A stretch of 64,000 nucleotides of DNA from Citrobacter farmeri (GTDB lineage: Bacteria > Pseudomonadota > Gammaproteobacteria > Enterobacterales > Enterobacteriaceae): NCBI RefSeq assembly GCF_019048065.1, contig NZ_CP077291.1:1736001-1800000 (forward strand). Reading direction: 5' to 3'. The stretch's first letter is position 1. The number at the start of each line of letters is the position of its first letter. Under the pieces are notes generated by a model. The model saw only the letters and a list, made by a program, of their open reading frames with translations, was not told the origin of the DNA and ran no database searches. Both the position numbers and the translations under genes were made by a program. Of this stretch, positions 21,370 to 31,530 are shown piece by piece.

Positions 21370-22182
21370 TCAGATGTAGGACGGGCGATCGTTTTTCGGT
21401 TCAGAACCGAGGGTCGCAAGGACGGTTTTGCCGATTTCTCGCGCTGAGATAACCGCCTGACGCACTGCGCCGGAATCGCCGGAAATCACCAGGATCGCTT
21501 CGTTACTGAAGCTGGTGCCATGTGCCGGAGAACTGTAAGCCACGACTTCAACGTTCGCGGCTTTCAGCGCGGTATCCGCCATCAGCACGCCGACGGAGGC
21601 TGGGGCACCAACAATCACGCCGCAGGCACGGCCAACCGGAGCGCCAAAGGCTTTTTCCAGCGCGTAACTGGCGCGTGCGGTGTACTGCAGTTCGATGTGT
21701 CCGGCTTCATTGCCATAAACATCACCGAAGGTGCGGTCGAGTTCTTTCAGCGCCACTTCAATCCCGCGCTTAACGTCGGAAACGTCATTACCGCCGATAA
21801 TGATTAGCGAACCGTGACCCGCACCGCCTTTGGTATCGCGAGGAAGTTCAATGCTCACCACTTCGGTATTGGTGGCTTTGACTGCTTCGTCAGCCGCCAT
21901 AATGTGTGGACCCGCGCCGGTACGCGCGCCCAGGATGCCAATGGAGCGATAGCGCTTCTCAAGCTTCATTGCTTCCAACAGTGCACTGTCTACGTTTGCA
22001 ATCACCAGACCTACGGTGTCACCAATCGCAGTGCCAACAAATTCCGTTAAACTGCAGCTCTTCTCTGCCATAGCCGTCTCTCGTTTTGGATGGGTTTTAT
22101 CAGGGATGCCCGCTTGATCAGGCGTTGCCACACGGGCAATGACCTGCGCCATGATCTGTTCAACCAGTTCATTGCTGCTCAT
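21370..22182 (-). CDS. pduB: Shell protein PduB (with internal-start form PduB')
   Basis: A 270-residue tandem-BMC trimeric shell protein. As in Salmonella, an internal Met at codon 38 (22071, TAMAEKS) would give a shorter PduB' of 233 residues from the same gene. The N-terminal extension unique to the long form ([17 protein letters not shown]) is amphipathic and known to tie the enzyme core to the shell. It overlaps pduA by 4 bp. Confidence 0.96.
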   Translation of the reverse strand: MSSNELVEQIMAQVIARVATPDQAGIPDKTHPKRETAMAEKSCSLTEFVGTAIGDTVGLVIANVDSALLEAMKLEKRYRSIGILGARTGAGPHIMAADEAVKATNTEVVSIELPRDTKGGAGHGSLIIIGGNDVSDVKRGIEVALKELDRTFGDVYGNEAGHIELQYTARASYALEKAFGAPVGRACGVIVGAPASVGVLMADTALKAANVEVVAYSSPAHGTSFSNEAILVISGDSGAVRQAVISAREIGKTVLATLGSEPKNDRPSYI

Positions 22183-22463
22183 GGGTTAATTCCCTTCGGT
22201 AAGATTTTTTCAACATCGGTATGAGGGCGTGGAATCACGTGTACGGCTTTCACTTCTCCCACGTTGCGCGCAGCAGCAGCACCGGCATCGGTTGCCGCTT
22301 TTACGGCACCGACATCACCGCGAACGATGACGGTTACCAGCCCTGAGCCAATTTTTTCGTAGCCGACCAACATGACATTGGCTGACTTCACCATTGCATC
22401 TGCGGCCTCTATGGCTGCAGTTAAGCCTTTGGTTTCTACCATTCCTAATGCTTCTTGTTGCAT
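22179..22463 (-). CDS. pduA: Major shell protein PduA
   Basis: A 94-residue BMC-domain hexameric shell protein, first gene of the pdu operon, whose pore admits 1,2-propanediol. The start at MQQEALGM matches the family; an in-frame ATG 33 bases upstream is disfavoured. Preceded on the minus strand by a GAGGTC ribosome site. Confidence 0.97.
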   Translation of the reverse strand: MQQEALGMVETKGLTAAIEAADAMVKSANVMLVGYEKIGSGLVTVIVRGDVGAVKAATDAGAAAARNVGEVKAVHVIPRPHTDVEKILPKGINP

Positions 22464-22986
22464 AAAGACCTCGCCTGGGTTTGTCCCGATAATCATGACT
22501 ATAAAAAGAAGCGAGGAAAAAGAATGGCTGACTTGAAGGTTAGGGTGAAAAATTAGTGGGGCGTGAATGTGACAAACTTGCTTGATTATATTTTATCTAA
22601 TTGTTTTTATTGGTTTTGTTAATTTTTTTAAATGTGATATTTTGGCTTTTGCTATTCCATATTTACATTTTTGATAGTGACAGTATTAATTTAATTTGTT
22701 ATGTGGAAAGGCCGATTTGTGACGTTGATTGGAAAAAGGGAATCTTCAAATAACCAAATTTTATTATTCTGAATTGTCCTGGTTAATTACATTCAGGCAC
22801 TCTACACGCCGCCCATGAATAAATGGATGACAAGAAATTGCTATAACAACACGATTTTTCTAGGCCTCAGCGTGCTCAGTTTGCCAACAATTTTCAGTAG
22901 CCTCTTCCTATAGTAGGTGCTGTTGTACTCTACGACCAGCAAGGGTCCGCTGGTAAGGACACGAACGCTTCTAAGAAGGTGTCACA
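22464..22986. promoter_or_regulatory. Divergent pduA / pduF control region
   Basis: This 523-bp AT-rich intergenic region separates the divergent pdu operon and pduF and must hold both promoters. In Salmonella PocR activates both with propanediol, with Crp and ArcA also acting. I see several TGTGA half-sites (for example around 22570 and 22718) but no full Crp palindrome, and I cannot place PocR sites by eye. The pduF-proximal end carries two hairpins, listed separately. No gene is seen. Confidence 0.6.
22935..22983 (+). promoter_or_regulatory. Two hairpins in the pduF leader
   Basis: The first is ACCAGC-N8-GCTGGT (22935-22954). The second pairs GACAC (22958-22962) with GTGTC (22979-22983) around an inner CTTC/GAAG stem. 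The second hairpin includes AAGG, the ribosome site for the ATG at 22987, so it could modulate pduF translation. Seen by eye; function inferred. Confidence 0.4.
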
Positions 22987-23796
22987 ATGAATGATTCACT
23001 GAAAGCGCAATGCATTGCCGAGTTTTTGGGTACCGGATTGTTTTTATTTTTTGGTATCGGCTGCCTTAGCGCACTGAAAGTCGCAGGTGCCAGTCTGGGC
23101 CTCTGGGAAATTTGTATCATTTGGGGCCTGGGAATTTCGCTTGCGGTTTATCTGACAGCGGGAATTTCCGGGGCACATCTGAACCCGGCGATCACGGTTG
23201 CACTCTGGTTGTTTGCCTGTTTCCCTGGACGCAAAGTCCTGCCTTACACCATCGCGCAGGTTGCGGGGGCGTTTGGCGGCGCGGTACTGGCTTATCTGCT
23301 TTACGGCAATTTATTCACCGAGTACGAAACTGCCCATAATATGGTTCGCGGCAGCGTCGATAGCCTCTATCTGGCCAGCATTTTTAGTACGTATCCGGCG
23401 GCCGCGCTTAGCGTGTGGCAGGCGGCAGGGGTCGAAATCGTCATTACCTCTATCCTGATGGGGCTGATCATGGCGCTGACGGATGATGGCAACGGCGTGC
23501 CTAAAGGACCACTGGCACCGCTGTTGATCGGTATTCTGGTCGCGGTGATTGGTGCATCCACAGGGCCGTTGACAGGGTTTGCGATGAACCCGGCCCGTGA
23601 TTTTGGTCCTAAACTGTTCGCCTGGATGGCGGGCTGGGGGGATATTGCGATGACTGGCGGACGTGACATTCCGTACTTTATTGTACCGATTATTGCGCCA
23701 GTGATTGGGGCATGCTTGGGGGCTGCTGTCTACAAGTACCTCATCGGTAAAAATTTGCCCTGTAATACCTGTAAAATTGAAGAGACAGACGCGTAA
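22987..23796 (+). CDS. pduF: Propanediol diffusion facilitator PduF
   Basis: A 269-residue aquaglyceroporin of the MIP family with about six membrane helices and the two pore motifs, NPA at 66-68 and NPARDFGPK from 201. It speeds entry of 1,2-propanediol and is divergently transcribed from the pdu operon and upstream of pocR. A strong terminator follows, so pocR probably also has its own promoter. Confidence 0.96.
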   Translation: MNDSLKAQCIAEFLGTGLFLFFGIGCLSALKVAGASLGLWEICIIWGLGISLAVYLTAGISGAHLNPAITVALWLFACFPGRKVLPYTIAQVAGAFGGAVLAYLLYGNLFTEYETAHNMVRGSVDSLYLASIFSTYPAAALSVWQAAGVEIVITSILMGLIMALTDDGNGVPKGPLAPLLIGILVAVIGASTGPLTGFAMNPARDFGPKLFAWMAGWGDIAMTGGRDIPYFIVPIIAPVIGACLGAAVYKYLIGKNLPCNTCKIEETDA

Positions 23797-23864
23797 TTCG
23801 GACACGCACCGCTATTATCACGTCTTTAATTTCTATTTCGTGATCTGCTTTCACGAACTGACTA

Positions 23865-23892
23865 AAAAGTCTCCCCACCCGGGGAGACTTTT
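23865..23892 (+). terminator. Intrinsic terminator after pduF
   Basis: A perfect 12-bp inverted repeat (AAAAGTCTCCCC / GGGGAGACTTTT) with the loop ACCC and a following T-rich stretch lies 69 bp after the pduF stop. This is a textbook Rho-independent terminator. Confidence 0.93.
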
Positions 23893-24004
23893 GTTATTGT
23901 CCCTTGTACTTTCTATCATTTACATACAAGGATAGGGGATGATAAAAAGTAAATGTAAAATTTATGTTTTTATTATAACAATGGATTAACTGAGGGATTT
24001 TATC

Positions 24005-24922
24005 ATGATTTCTGCGAGTACCCTGAACTCAGAACTCATTAATAAAATCGCACAGGATTTTGCGCAAGCGACCAGCCTGGCTGTTGTGGTTGTCAATATT
24101 CATGGTGATGAGATTTCTGAGCTGTTTAATTTCACGCCTTTTTGTCAACTGATGCGTCAGCATCCACAACACAGTACCCGGTGTCGTATGAGCGATCGCT
24201 GTGGGGGACTGGAAGCGTCAAAATCGGATCAACCCTGTATCTATCGCTGTCATGCCGGGCTTACCGATTTCTCTATTCCTCTCGTGATTGCAGGCCATCT
24301 TGTTGGGTTCGTCTTGTGCGGCCAGGTGCGTTTACGTAACGATGATGGTGCCGATCTGCTCGATATCATGAAGGTTGACGATCGCTGGCAGGCCGATCCT
24401 GAACTGCTCAATGAGTTCAGTAACGTCCCGGAAATGGACTATTCACGCGTGATGGCCTCGGCGGATCTGCTTAAACTCATTGTTGAAAACTGCCTCAAAA
24501 AGCAACTTAATTTCGTGGTGATCAAAGACAGTGCGCAGCCTGCAGAACCTGCACGTCCGGCCCGCGTCGCCAGCCCCCATGACAGCAAGATGAAAAAAGC
24601 GTTGCGTTATATTGATGCACATCTGTCTGACGATCTTCGTCTTGAAGATGTGGCGTCGCACGTTTATCTGAGCCCGTACTATTTCAGCAAATTGTTCAAA
24701 AAATATCAGGGCATTGGTTTTAACGCGTGGGTCAATCAACAGCGTATGGCCAGTGCCAGAGAGCTGCTTTGCCATAGTGACTGGAGCATCGCCAGTATTG
24801 CCCGCAATTTAGGTTTTTCGCAAACCAGCTATTTTTGCAAAGTGTTCCGTCAGACTTATCAGGTTACGCCGCAGGCCTATCGACAAAAAATAAATGAAAA
24901 TTTGCCTGCTGAATCGGCGTAA
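24005..24922 (+). CDS. pocR: PocR, AraC-type activator of pdu and cob
   Basis: A 305-residue regulator. The N-terminal PocR sensor domain (about 10-160) contains the cysteine cluster RCRMSDRCGG and CIYRCHAG; the C-terminal AraC domain (about 195-300) has two helix-turn-helix units (DVASHVYLSPYYFSKLFKKY and SIARNLGFSQTSYFCKVF). In Salmonella PocR senses 1,2-propanediol and activates pdu, cob and pduF. Its place between the two operons supports the same role. Confidence 0.96.
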   Translation: MISASTLNSELINKIAQDFAQATSLAVVVVNIHGDEISELFNFTPFCQLMRQHPQHSTRCRMSDRCGGLEASKSDQPCIYRCHAGLTDFSIPLVIAGHLVGFVLCGQVRLRNDDGADLLDIMKVDDRWQADPELLNEFSNVPEMDYSRVMASADLLKLIVENCLKKQLNFVVIKDSAQPAEPARPARVASPHDSKMKKALRYIDAHLSDDLRLEDVASHVYLSPYYFSKLFKKYQGIGFNAWVNQQRMASARELLCHSDWSIASIARNLGFSQTSYFCKVFRQTYQVTPQAYRQKINENLPAESA

Positions 24923-25231
24923 ATAGCAATATTTTGCTATTGCCGATTTTTGATATTCCCGCGTAATCCGGTCATTTATAATGGTTAAGTGTTTTTAGTA
25001 CAGCAATAAATTGTCATAGCGCAATAAAATATCGCTCTTTACGGAATAAACTTCACCAGTTTTTATTTCTGTGATGAGATACAGTGTCATTGTTAAGAGG
25101 TTTCATTATTCTCTTGCATGACATTTCATTCAGAATCGTTTTATTGCGGCATTTTATGTTGATAAAAAATGCGCAACGAATAAGTAACGAAAAAGTATTG
25201 TTGTGATGAGGAGAATTCATTCTGCTCATCA
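24923..25231. promoter_or_regulatory. Region upstream of the cobalamin operon leader
   Basis: About 300 bp of AT-rich non-coding sequence between pocR and the riboswitch. It should hold the cbi-cob promoter and PocR sites by analogy with Salmonella. TGTCAT-like elements recur (near 25014, 25086 and, inverted, 25118), but I cannot assign them to a factor. No gene or clear terminator is seen. Confidence 0.45.
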
Positions 25232-25489
25232 TTTAAGCTGACAGGTTTGACACATTTGTGTCTGGGAAGGGGGTGAAAATCCCCCGCAGCCCCCGCTGCT
25301 GTGATGCTGACAACCCCGTGAGGACCACTGATCGCAAGATTGGGAAGGACGGGCGAGGATGACGCTAAGCCAGAAGACCAGCCTGTCGGACACTACCAAC
25401 AACTTCGGTGGGAAGTGGGTTGCTCAGATGCGTACAGTCGAAAGACTGGGTGTCAGTACATCCCTACCACCCTGAACAGGATCAGGGTC
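25232..25489 (+). promoter_or_regulatory. Adenosylcobalamin riboswitch of the cbi-cob operon
   Basis: The leader contains the conserved cobalamin aptamer. A GACAGG-type 5' segment starts near 25239; the central CCCCCGCAGCCCCCGCTGCTGTGATGC-type core spans about 25281-25308; and the B12 box GCTAAGCCAGAAGACC lies at about 25364-25379. The expression platform is a 7-bp hairpin at 25469-25488 (ACCCTGA-ACAGGA-TCAGGGT) whose loop holds the AGGA ribosome site, ending one base before the cbiA ATG. This fits translational repression when B12 is abundant. Confidence 0.93.
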
Positions 25490-26869
25490 ATGGCGGCGAA
25501 GCAGTACGCGTTTGTTCTGGCAGGTACCGGTAGTGGCTGTGGTAAAACCACGGTGACCCTGGGCTTGCTGAACGTATTGAAACAACGTGGTTTACGCGTT
25601 CAGCCCTGCAAAGTCGGCCCTGACTATCTGGATACCGCCTGGCATACGGCCATCAGCGGCGCCGCTTCCCGTAATCTCGACAGCTTTATGCTTCCCGAAT
25701 CGATCCTTAATGCCCTGTTCCGCGAGCAGATGCAGGACGCAGATATTGCGGTGATTGAAGGGGTGATGGGGCTGTATGACGGCTATGGCACTGACCCTGA
25801 CTACTGCAGTACCGCCGCGATGGCAAAACAGTTAGGCTGTCCGGTGATCCTGCTGGTTGACGGGAAAGCCGTTTCAACCTCCATTGCCGCTACGGTGATG
25901 GGCTTCCAGCATTTTGACCCGACGCTGAACATTGCCGGCGTTATCGTTAATCGCGTTAACAGCGAGTCCCATTTTCAGTTGCTGAAAACTGCCATTGAGC
26001 ACTACTGCGCGGTGCCAGTGCTGGGTTACGTCCCGCGTGTTGATGGCGTCGCGCTACCTGAAAGGCACCTGGGGCTGGTGACCGCGCGCGAATCAGTTGT
26101 AAATCAACAGTCGTGGCAGGATTTCTCCGCCCGACTGGAAAACACGCTGAATATCGACCAGTTACTGGCGTTAAGCCATCTTGCGGCGTTACCGCAGGGT
26201 GACTGGCCAGAGGTTCCTGCGGCGAACGCCGGGGAGGGGCTGACGCTGGCGATGGCCGATGACGAAGCCTTTAACTTTTATTATCCCGATAACGTGAAGC
26301 TCCTGGCGCGTACTGGTGTCAACATTGTGCGCTTTAGTCCGATCCACGATCGCGCGTTGCCTGATTGCCAGATGGTCTGGTTGGGCGGCGGTTATCCGGA
26401 ACTGCATGCGGCTGCGCTGGCGGCTAATACCACGATGCTGGCAAGCCTGCGCGAGGCGCATCATCGCGGCGTCGCGATCTACGCCGAGTGCGGCGGATTG
26501 ATGTACCTCGGCAGCGTGCTGGAAGAGGCTGACGGGGTTGAGCATCGCATGGCCGGTATCATCCCAGGCCGTAGCAAAATGGGTAAACGACTGACCCGCT
26601 TCGGCTATTGCGAAGCGCAAGCTCTACAGCCCACGCTGTTGGCCGCAGAAGGTGATGTGCTGCGTGGCCATGAATTTCATTACTCCGATTTTTCTCCCGA
26701 AACGCCTGCTGTGTTGGCATGTCGCAAAGTCCGTGACGGTCAGACGGTGCAAGCGTGGTCCGGCGGCTGGCGAATCGGCAATACCTTTGCCAGCTATCTG
26801 CACGTTCACTTTGCTCAGCGTCCATTAATGCTAAATCACTGGCTGAACGCCGCAAGGGAGGCGTTATGA
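25490..26869 (+). CDS. cbiA: Cobyrinate a,c-diamide synthase CbiA
   Basis: A 459-residue enzyme that amidates the a and c side chains of cobyrinate with glutamine and ATP. It has an N-terminal P-loop-like GTGSGCGKTT (about 12-21) and a C-terminal class I-like glutaminase domain with the nucleophile cysteine in YAECGGLMYL. The start directly after the riboswitch hairpin is chosen over an upstream in-frame ATG that lies inside the aptamer. It is first of 20 closely spaced cobalamin genes. Confidence 0.97.
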   Translation: MAAKQYAFVLAGTGSGCGKTTVTLGLLNVLKQRGLRVQPCKVGPDYLDTAWHTAISGAASRNLDSFMLPESILNALFREQMQDADIAVIEGVMGLYDGYGTDPDYCSTAAMAKQLGCPVILLVDGKAVSTSIAATVMGFQHFDPTLNIAGVIVNRVNSESHFQLLKTAIEHYCAVPVLGYVPRVDGVALPERHLGLVTARESVVNQQSWQDFSARLENTLNIDQLLALSHLAALPQGDWPEVPAANAGEGLTLAMADDEAFNFYYPDNVKLLARTGVNIVRFSPIHDRALPDCQMVWLGGGYPELHAAALAANTTMLASLREAHHRGVAIYAECGGLMYLGSVLEEADGVEHRMAGIIPGRSKMGKRLTRFGYCEAQALQPTLLAAEGDVLRGHEFHYSDFSPETPAVLACRKVRDGQTVQAWSGGWRIGNTFASYLHVHFAQRPLMLNHWLNAAREAL

Positions 26870-27825
26870 CGCTACTGGCATGGTGCGTGGCCTGGCTTCT
26901 CGACATTGTGATTGGCGACCCGCCAGAGTGGCCGCACCCGGTGCGCTGGATAGGCAATTTGATCAATGTCGTGCAACGGATTGTTCGCCGCTACTGCCGC
27001 AGCGACCGGGCATTACGTATCGGCGGCGGAGTGATGTGGCTGGTGGTTGTGGGGCTGACGTGGGCGGTTGCCTGGGGTGTGTTGTGGCTGGCGGCAGTGA
27101 TTCATCCCTGGCTCGGTTGGGTTGTTGAAGTCTGGATGATCTTCACCGTGCTGGCGGGGCGCTGTCTGGCGACGGCGGCGCAGGAGGTTGAGCGTCCGCT
27201 ACGTGAAGGTAATCTTGCGGAAAGTCGCGAAAAACTCTCGTGGATTGTGGGGCGTGACACGTCGCAACTACACCCGGAACAGATCAACCGGGCGGTCGTG
27301 GAAACCGTCGCGGAGAATACGGTTGACGGTATTATCGCCCCGCTGTTCTTCCTGTTAATCGGCGGTGCGCCGCTGGCAATGGCCTACAAAGCGGTGAACA
27401 CCCTGGATTCCATGGTGGGCTATAAGCACGAAAAATATCGGGCGATCGGCATGGTAAGCGCTCGCCTTGACGACGTCGCGAACTACATTCCTGCTCGGCT
27501 GAGTTGGCTGTTGCTGAGCGCGGCGGCGGTGTTGTGTCGGCGTGACGGCTCCCGGGCGCTCTGCGTGGGGTGGCGGGATCGTTATAACCACAGCAGTCCA
27601 AACTGCGCATGGGCGGAAGCCTCCGTTGCTGGCGCGCTGGGCATCAGGCTGGGCGGCCCCAACGATTACTTTGGTGAGCGTGTTGAAAAACCGTGGATCG
27701 GCGACGCGCAGCGCACTATTTCCGTAGACGACATTTCCCAAACGATTCGACTGATGTGGGTTGCCTCCACGCTGGCTCTGGCGCTGTTCCTCGTGACGCG
27801 CTGGCTGGTGGTTGGGGTGGCCTGA
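26866..27825 (+). CDS. cbiB: Adenosylcobinamide-phosphate synthase CbiB
   Basis: A 319-residue inner-membrane enzyme that attaches the aminopropanol(-phosphate) linker to adenosylcobyric acid. It has several hydrophobic helices and the conserved IGDPPEWPHPVRWIG stretch near the N-terminus. It overlaps the cbiA stop by 4 bp (ATGA), which fixes the start over the longer in-frame opening. Confidence 0.97.
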   Translation: MTLLAWCVAWLLDIVIGDPPEWPHPVRWIGNLINVVQRIVRRYCRSDRALRIGGGVMWLVVVGLTWAVAWGVLWLAAVIHPWLGWVVEVWMIFTVLAGRCLATAAQEVERPLREGNLAESREKLSWIVGRDTSQLHPEQINRAVVETVAENTVDGIIAPLFFLLIGGAPLAMAYKAVNTLDSMVGYKHEKYRAIGMVSARLDDVANYIPARLSWLLLSAAAVLCRRDGSRALCVGWRDRYNHSSPNCAWAEASVAGALGIRLGGPNDYFGERVEKPWIGDAQRTISVDDISQTIRLMWVASTLALALFLVTRWLVVGVA

Positions 27826-27837
27826 GGATATATGACA

Positions 27838-28470
27838 ATGCAATACATCCAGCAACCCCAGGCGATTGAAGCCAAAAGTTTTGACATCATTGGCGAGATC
27901 ATTAATGAAACGCGCCCGGAGTACCAGTTTGCCAGTCCGCTGCATGAAGCGATCGTCAAACGGGTGATTCATACCACTGCCGACTTTGACTGGCTGGACA
28001 TTCTCTGGTTTTCGGGCGACGCGCTGGAAAAGCTCTGCGCGGCGCTAAGTCGTCCGACGGTTATTTATACCGATACCACGATGGCACTTTCGGGGATCAA
28101 CAAAACCTTGCTGGCGAAGATGGGGGGCGAGTGCCGCTGCTACATCAGCGATCCGCGCGTGGTGGCACAAGCGAAAGCGCAGGGGATCACCCGTTCAATG
28201 GCGGCGGTGGATATTGCTGTGACGGAAGAGAGTGAAAAAGTGTTTGTCTTTGGCAACGCACCGACCGCGCTGTTTCGCCTGCTGGAGCATGATGTGGCGG
28301 TAAGTGGCGTAGTGGGGGTGCCGGTGGGGTTTGTCGGCGCGGCGGAGTCTAAAGAGGCGCTGACGCACAGTCAACTGCCCGCCATTGCGGCTCTTGGGCG
28401 TAAAGGTGGTAGCAACGTTGCTGCGGCGATCGTTAACGCCATGCTGTATCACCTGCAGGGGGCGCGATGA
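27838..28470 (+). CDS. cbiC: Cobalt-precorrin-8 methylmutase CbiC
   Basis: A 210-residue enzyme that moves the C-11 methyl to C-12, giving cobyrinate. The catalytic histidine lies in RVIHTTAD (H45 from this start). Two in-frame ATGs exist (27832, 27838); the second has better spacing from GAGGA and gives the Salmonella length. Confidence 0.96.
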   Translation: MQYIQQPQAIEAKSFDIIGEIINETRPEYQFASPLHEAIVKRVIHTTADFDWLDILWFSGDALEKLCAALSRPTVIYTDTTMALSGINKTLLAKMGGECRCYISDPRVVAQAKAQGITRSMAAVDIAVTEESEKVFVFGNAPTALFRLLEHDVAVSGVVGVPVGFVGAAESKEALTHSQLPAIAALGRKGGSNVAAAIVNAMLYHLQGAR

Positions 28471-29606
28471 GCGATCAGACTTTCGACGCGCCCGTCTGGC
28501 ATAACGGTAAAGCGTTGCGCAAAGGTTACACCACCGGATCGTGCGCCACCGCAGCGGCAAAAGTCGCCGCGCTGATGGTTCTGCGCCAGCATCTGATCCA
28601 CCAGGTGTCGATTGTCACGCCGTCCGGCGTCACGCTGTGCCTGAACGTGGAGTCGCCGCACATTGAAGGACAGCAGGCCATTGCCGCCATCCGCAAAGAC
28701 GGCGGCGATGATGTGGACGCCACTCACGGCATGTTGATATTCGCCCGCGTCACGCTGAACGATAGCGGCAAAATTGTCCTGCTCGGCGGCGAAGGAGTCG
28801 GCACCGTCACCCGCAAGGGGATTGGTTTACCCGTTGGCAGTGCGGCAATTAATCGCACCCCGCGTCACACCATCGAGTCCGCCGTGCGTGAGGCAATAGG
28901 TCCGGCACGTGGGGCGGAGATTGAAATTTTTGCGCCGGAAGGCGAAGAGCGGGCGCAAAAAACCTACAACTCGCGACTGGGCATTCTTGGCGGCATTTCC
29001 ATCATTGGCACGACCGGCATCGTGACCCCAATGTCCGAAGAGAGCTGGAAGCGGTCATTATCGCTGGAGCTGGAAATTAAACGCGCCGAAGGGCTGGAGC
29101 GAGTGGTTCTGGTGCCGGGGAACCACGGTGAGCGTTTCGTCCGCGAACAGATGGGCATCGACAGCAACGTGGTGGTTACCATGAGCAATTTTGTCGGCTA
29201 CATGATTGAAGAGGCGGTGCGGCTGGGATTTCGCCAGGTTGTACTCGTTGGTCATCCTGGAAAACTGATCAAAATTGCCGCCGGGATTTTCCATACTCAC
29301 AGCCACATTGCCGATGCGCGGATGGAAACGCTGGTGGCACATCTGGCGCTGCTCGGTGCGCCGCTGGAGTTGCTCACGCTGGTGAGCGATTGCGATACCA
29401 CCGAGGCGGCAATGGAGCACATTGATGCGTACGGTTTTCAGCATATCTATAACCACCTTGCCGAACGCATCTGCCTGCGCGTGATGCAGATGCTGCGTTT
29501 TACCAAAACGCCACCGACCTGCGACGCTGTCATGTTTTCGTTTGATAACCAGGTGCTGGGGAGTAACCGGCCCGTCGACGCTATCGCCCGGGAGATGCAA
29601 TGCTGA
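28467..29606 (+). CDS. cbiD: Cobalt-precorrin-5B C1-methyltransferase CbiD
   Basis: A 379-residue SAM-dependent methyltransferase specific to the anaerobic pathway, acting at C-1. The conserved N-terminal motif [14 protein letters not shown] is present. It overlaps cbiC by 4 bp and cbiE by 7 bp. Confidence 0.97.
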   Translation: MSDQTFDAPVWHNGKALRKGYTTGSCATAAAKVAALMVLRQHLIHQVSIVTPSGVTLCLNVESPHIEGQQAIAAIRKDGGDDVDATHGMLIFARVTLNDSGKIVLLGGEGVGTVTRKGIGLPVGSAAINRTPRHTIESAVREAIGPARGAEIEIFAPEGEERAQKTYNSRLGILGGISIIGTTGIVTPMSEESWKRSLSLELEIKRAEGLERVVLVPGNHGERFVREQMGIDSNVVVTMSNFVGYMIEEAVRLGFRQVVLVGHPGKLIKIAAGIFHTHSHIADARMETLVAHLALLGAPLELLTLVSDCDTTEAAMEHIDAYGFQHIYNHLAERICLRVMQMLRFTKTPPTCDAVMFSFDNQVLGSNRPVDAIAREMQC

Positions 29607-30205
29607 CGGTGGTCGGGATGGGGCCAGCCGGTCTGCAACTGATGACGCCGGCGGCGCGCGCGGCGATTGACGAGGCCGATGTACTGGTTGGGGGGCGGCG
29701 CCATTTGCAGCAGTTCCCGGACTTTCGCGGTGAGCAGTTTGCGCTGGGCGCCAACATTCCCGAGCTGCTGGCGTGGATTGAAGCGCATCAGGATAAGCAG
29801 GTGGTGGTTCTGGCTTCCGGCGATCCGCTGTTTTACGGCATCGGTACGCGGATGGTGGCGCATTTTGGCATTGCGCAGGTACGCATCATTCCTGGTATTA
29901 GCGCAGTGCAGTATCTGTGTGCGCAGTCGGGGATCGACATGAATGATATGTGGCTCACCAGCAGTCACGGGCGCAGCGTCTGTTTCGATACGCTGGCCGA
30001 ACATAGCAAAGTGGCAATGGTCACCGACGGTCAGTGCGGACCGCGTGAAATTGCCGCCCAACTGGTTGCGCGAGGAAAAGGCCATCGCTGGATGGTGATT
30101 GGCGAAAACCTGGCAATGGAAAACGAACGGATCCACTGGCTGCGCGTCAGCGAGGTCCATGCCGAATACGAGATGAATGCAGTGGTGATCCTTGATGAAA
30201 GATGA
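29600..30205 (+). CDS. cbiE: Cobalt-precorrin-7 C5-methyltransferase CbiE
   Basis: A 201-residue tetrapyrrole methylase (class III fold) with the N-terminal VGMGPAG motif. It methylates C-5 and pairs with CbiT; together they match the fused CobL of the aerobic pathway. It overlaps cbiT by 11 bp. Confidence 0.96.
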   Translation: MLTVVGMGPAGLQLMTPAARAAIDEADVLVGGRRHLQQFPDFRGEQFALGANIPELLAWIEAHQDKQVVVLASGDPLFYGIGTRMVAHFGIAQVRIIPGISAVQYLCAQSGIDMNDMWLTSSHGRSVCFDTLAEHSKVAMVTDGQCGPREIAAQLVARGKGHRWMVIGENLAMENERIHWLRVSEVHAEYEMNAVVILDER

Positions 30206-30764
30206 GCTTTTCCTGCGCGGTGAGAAGGTGCCGATGACCAAAGAAGCGGTACGTGCACTTGCTCTCGCAAAACTTGAGCTGCACCGGGCCAGTCACCTGA
30301 TTGATATCGGGGCGGGAACGGGCAGTGTGTCCATCGAAGCCGCGCTGCAGTTTCCGTCGCTGCACATTACAGCTATCGAGCGAAATCCCGCGGCGCTGCG
30401 TTTGCTCGACGAAAACCGGCAGCATTTCGCCTGCGCGAATATCGACATTCTGCCGGGTGAAGCGCCGATGACGATGACCGAGAAAGCCGATGCCGTCTTT
30501 ATGGGCGGCAGCGGGGGACATCTCACGGAACTGATCGACTGGTCCATGCGCCAGTTGCACGTCGGTGGACGTCTGGTGATGACTTTTATTTTGCAGGAAA
30601 ACCTCAACACCGCGCTGGCGCATCTGCAACAACTCGGCATGCAGGAGGTGGACTGCCTACAAATGCAGGTTTCGTCACTGACTACGCTGGGTGCTGGTCA
30701 CTATTTCAAACCGAATAATCCCGTTTTTGTTATCGCCTGTCAGAAGGAAGAACACCATGTCTGA
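30195..30764 (+). CDS. cbiT: Cobalt-precorrin-6B C15-methyltransferase/decarboxylase CbiT
   Basis: A 189-residue Rossmann-type SAM methyltransferase with motif [15 protein letters not shown] near residue 37. It methylates C-15 and decarboxylates the C-12 side chain. The ATG at 30195 matches the family start MKDELFLRG; a TTG one codon upstream is ignored. Confidence 0.96.
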   Translation: MKDELFLRGEKVPMTKEAVRALALAKLELHRASHLIDIGAGTGSVSIEAALQFPSLHITAIERNPAALRLLDENRQHFACANIDILPGEAPMTMTEKADAVFMGGSGGHLTELIDWSMRQLHVGGRLVMTFILQENLNTALAHLQQLGMQEVDCLQMQVSSLTTLGAGHYFKPNNPVFVIACQKEEHHV

Positions 30765-31530
30765 GACATTTGATCCCCGTTGTGTGTGGTTTGTCGGCGC
30801 AGGTCCCGGTGACCGGGAACTGATTACCCTCAAAGGGTACCGGCTGCTGCAACAGGCGCAGGTGGTGATTTACGCCGGATCGCTTATCAACACCGAACTG
30901 CTGGAGTATTGCCCGGCGGGCGCGGAGTGCCACGACAGTGCGGAACTGCACCTGGAGCAAATTCTCTCCCTGATGGAAGAGGGGGTGAAGGCCGGGAAAA
31001 CAGTGGTGCGCCTGCAAACCGGCGACGTGTCGCTGTATGGCTCGGTGCGCGAACAGGGGGAAGAGCTGACCAAACGCGGTATCAACTGGCAGGTAGTGCC
31101 GGGCGTCAGCGCATTCCTCGGCGCTGCGGCGGAGCTGGGTGTTGAATACACCGTGCCGGAAGTCTCGCAGAGCCTGATTATCACGCGGCTTGAAGGCCGC
31201 ACGCCGGTGCCGGAACGCGAACAGCTGGAATCCTTCGCCAGCCACCAGACATCAATGGCGATTTATCTCTCCGTTCAGCGCATCAATCGGGTGGCGGAAC
31301 GCCTGATTGAGGGGGGGTATCCGGCGACCACGCCGGTGGCTGTTATCTATAAAGCGACCTGGCCGGAAAGCCAGACCGTGCGCGGCACGCTGGCGGATAT
31401 CGCTGATAAAGTGCGCGATGCAGGGATCCGCAAAACGGCGCTCATCCTGGTCGGGAATTTCCTCGGAGATGAGTATCACTACTCCAGACTCTATGCCGCG
31501 GACTTTAGCCATGAATACCGTAAAGCCTGA
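30757..31530 (+). CDS. cbiF: Cobalt-precorrin-4 C11-methyltransferase CbiF
   Basis: A 257-residue tetrapyrrole methylase with the SAM-binding [12 protein letters not shown] near the N-terminus and a conserved [11 protein letters not shown] loop. It methylates C-11. It overlaps cbiT by 8 bp, and the start is set by alignment with Salmonella CbiF. Confidence 0.97.
   Translation: MSETFDPRCVWFVGAGPGDRELITLKGYRLLQQAQVVIYAGSLINTELLEYCPAGAECHDSAELHLEQILSLMEEGVKAGKTVVRLQTGDVSLYGSVREQGEELTKRGINWQVVPGVSAFLGAAAELGVEYTVPEVSQSLIITRLEGRTPVPEREQLESFASHQTSMAIYLSVQRINRVAERLIEGGYPATTPVAVIYKATWPESQTVRGTLADIADKVRDAGIRKTALILVGNFLGDEYHYSRLYAADFSHEYRKA

Noticed and set aside
22464..22986. AT-rich gap suspected of being foreign DNA
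   Set aside because: It is the expected regulatory gap between pduA and pduF; no coding remnant, repeat or insertion-sequence end is visible.
27355..27972. 205-codon open frame antisense to cbiB/cbiC
   Set aside because: Spans two real genes on the other strand and shows no family motif.
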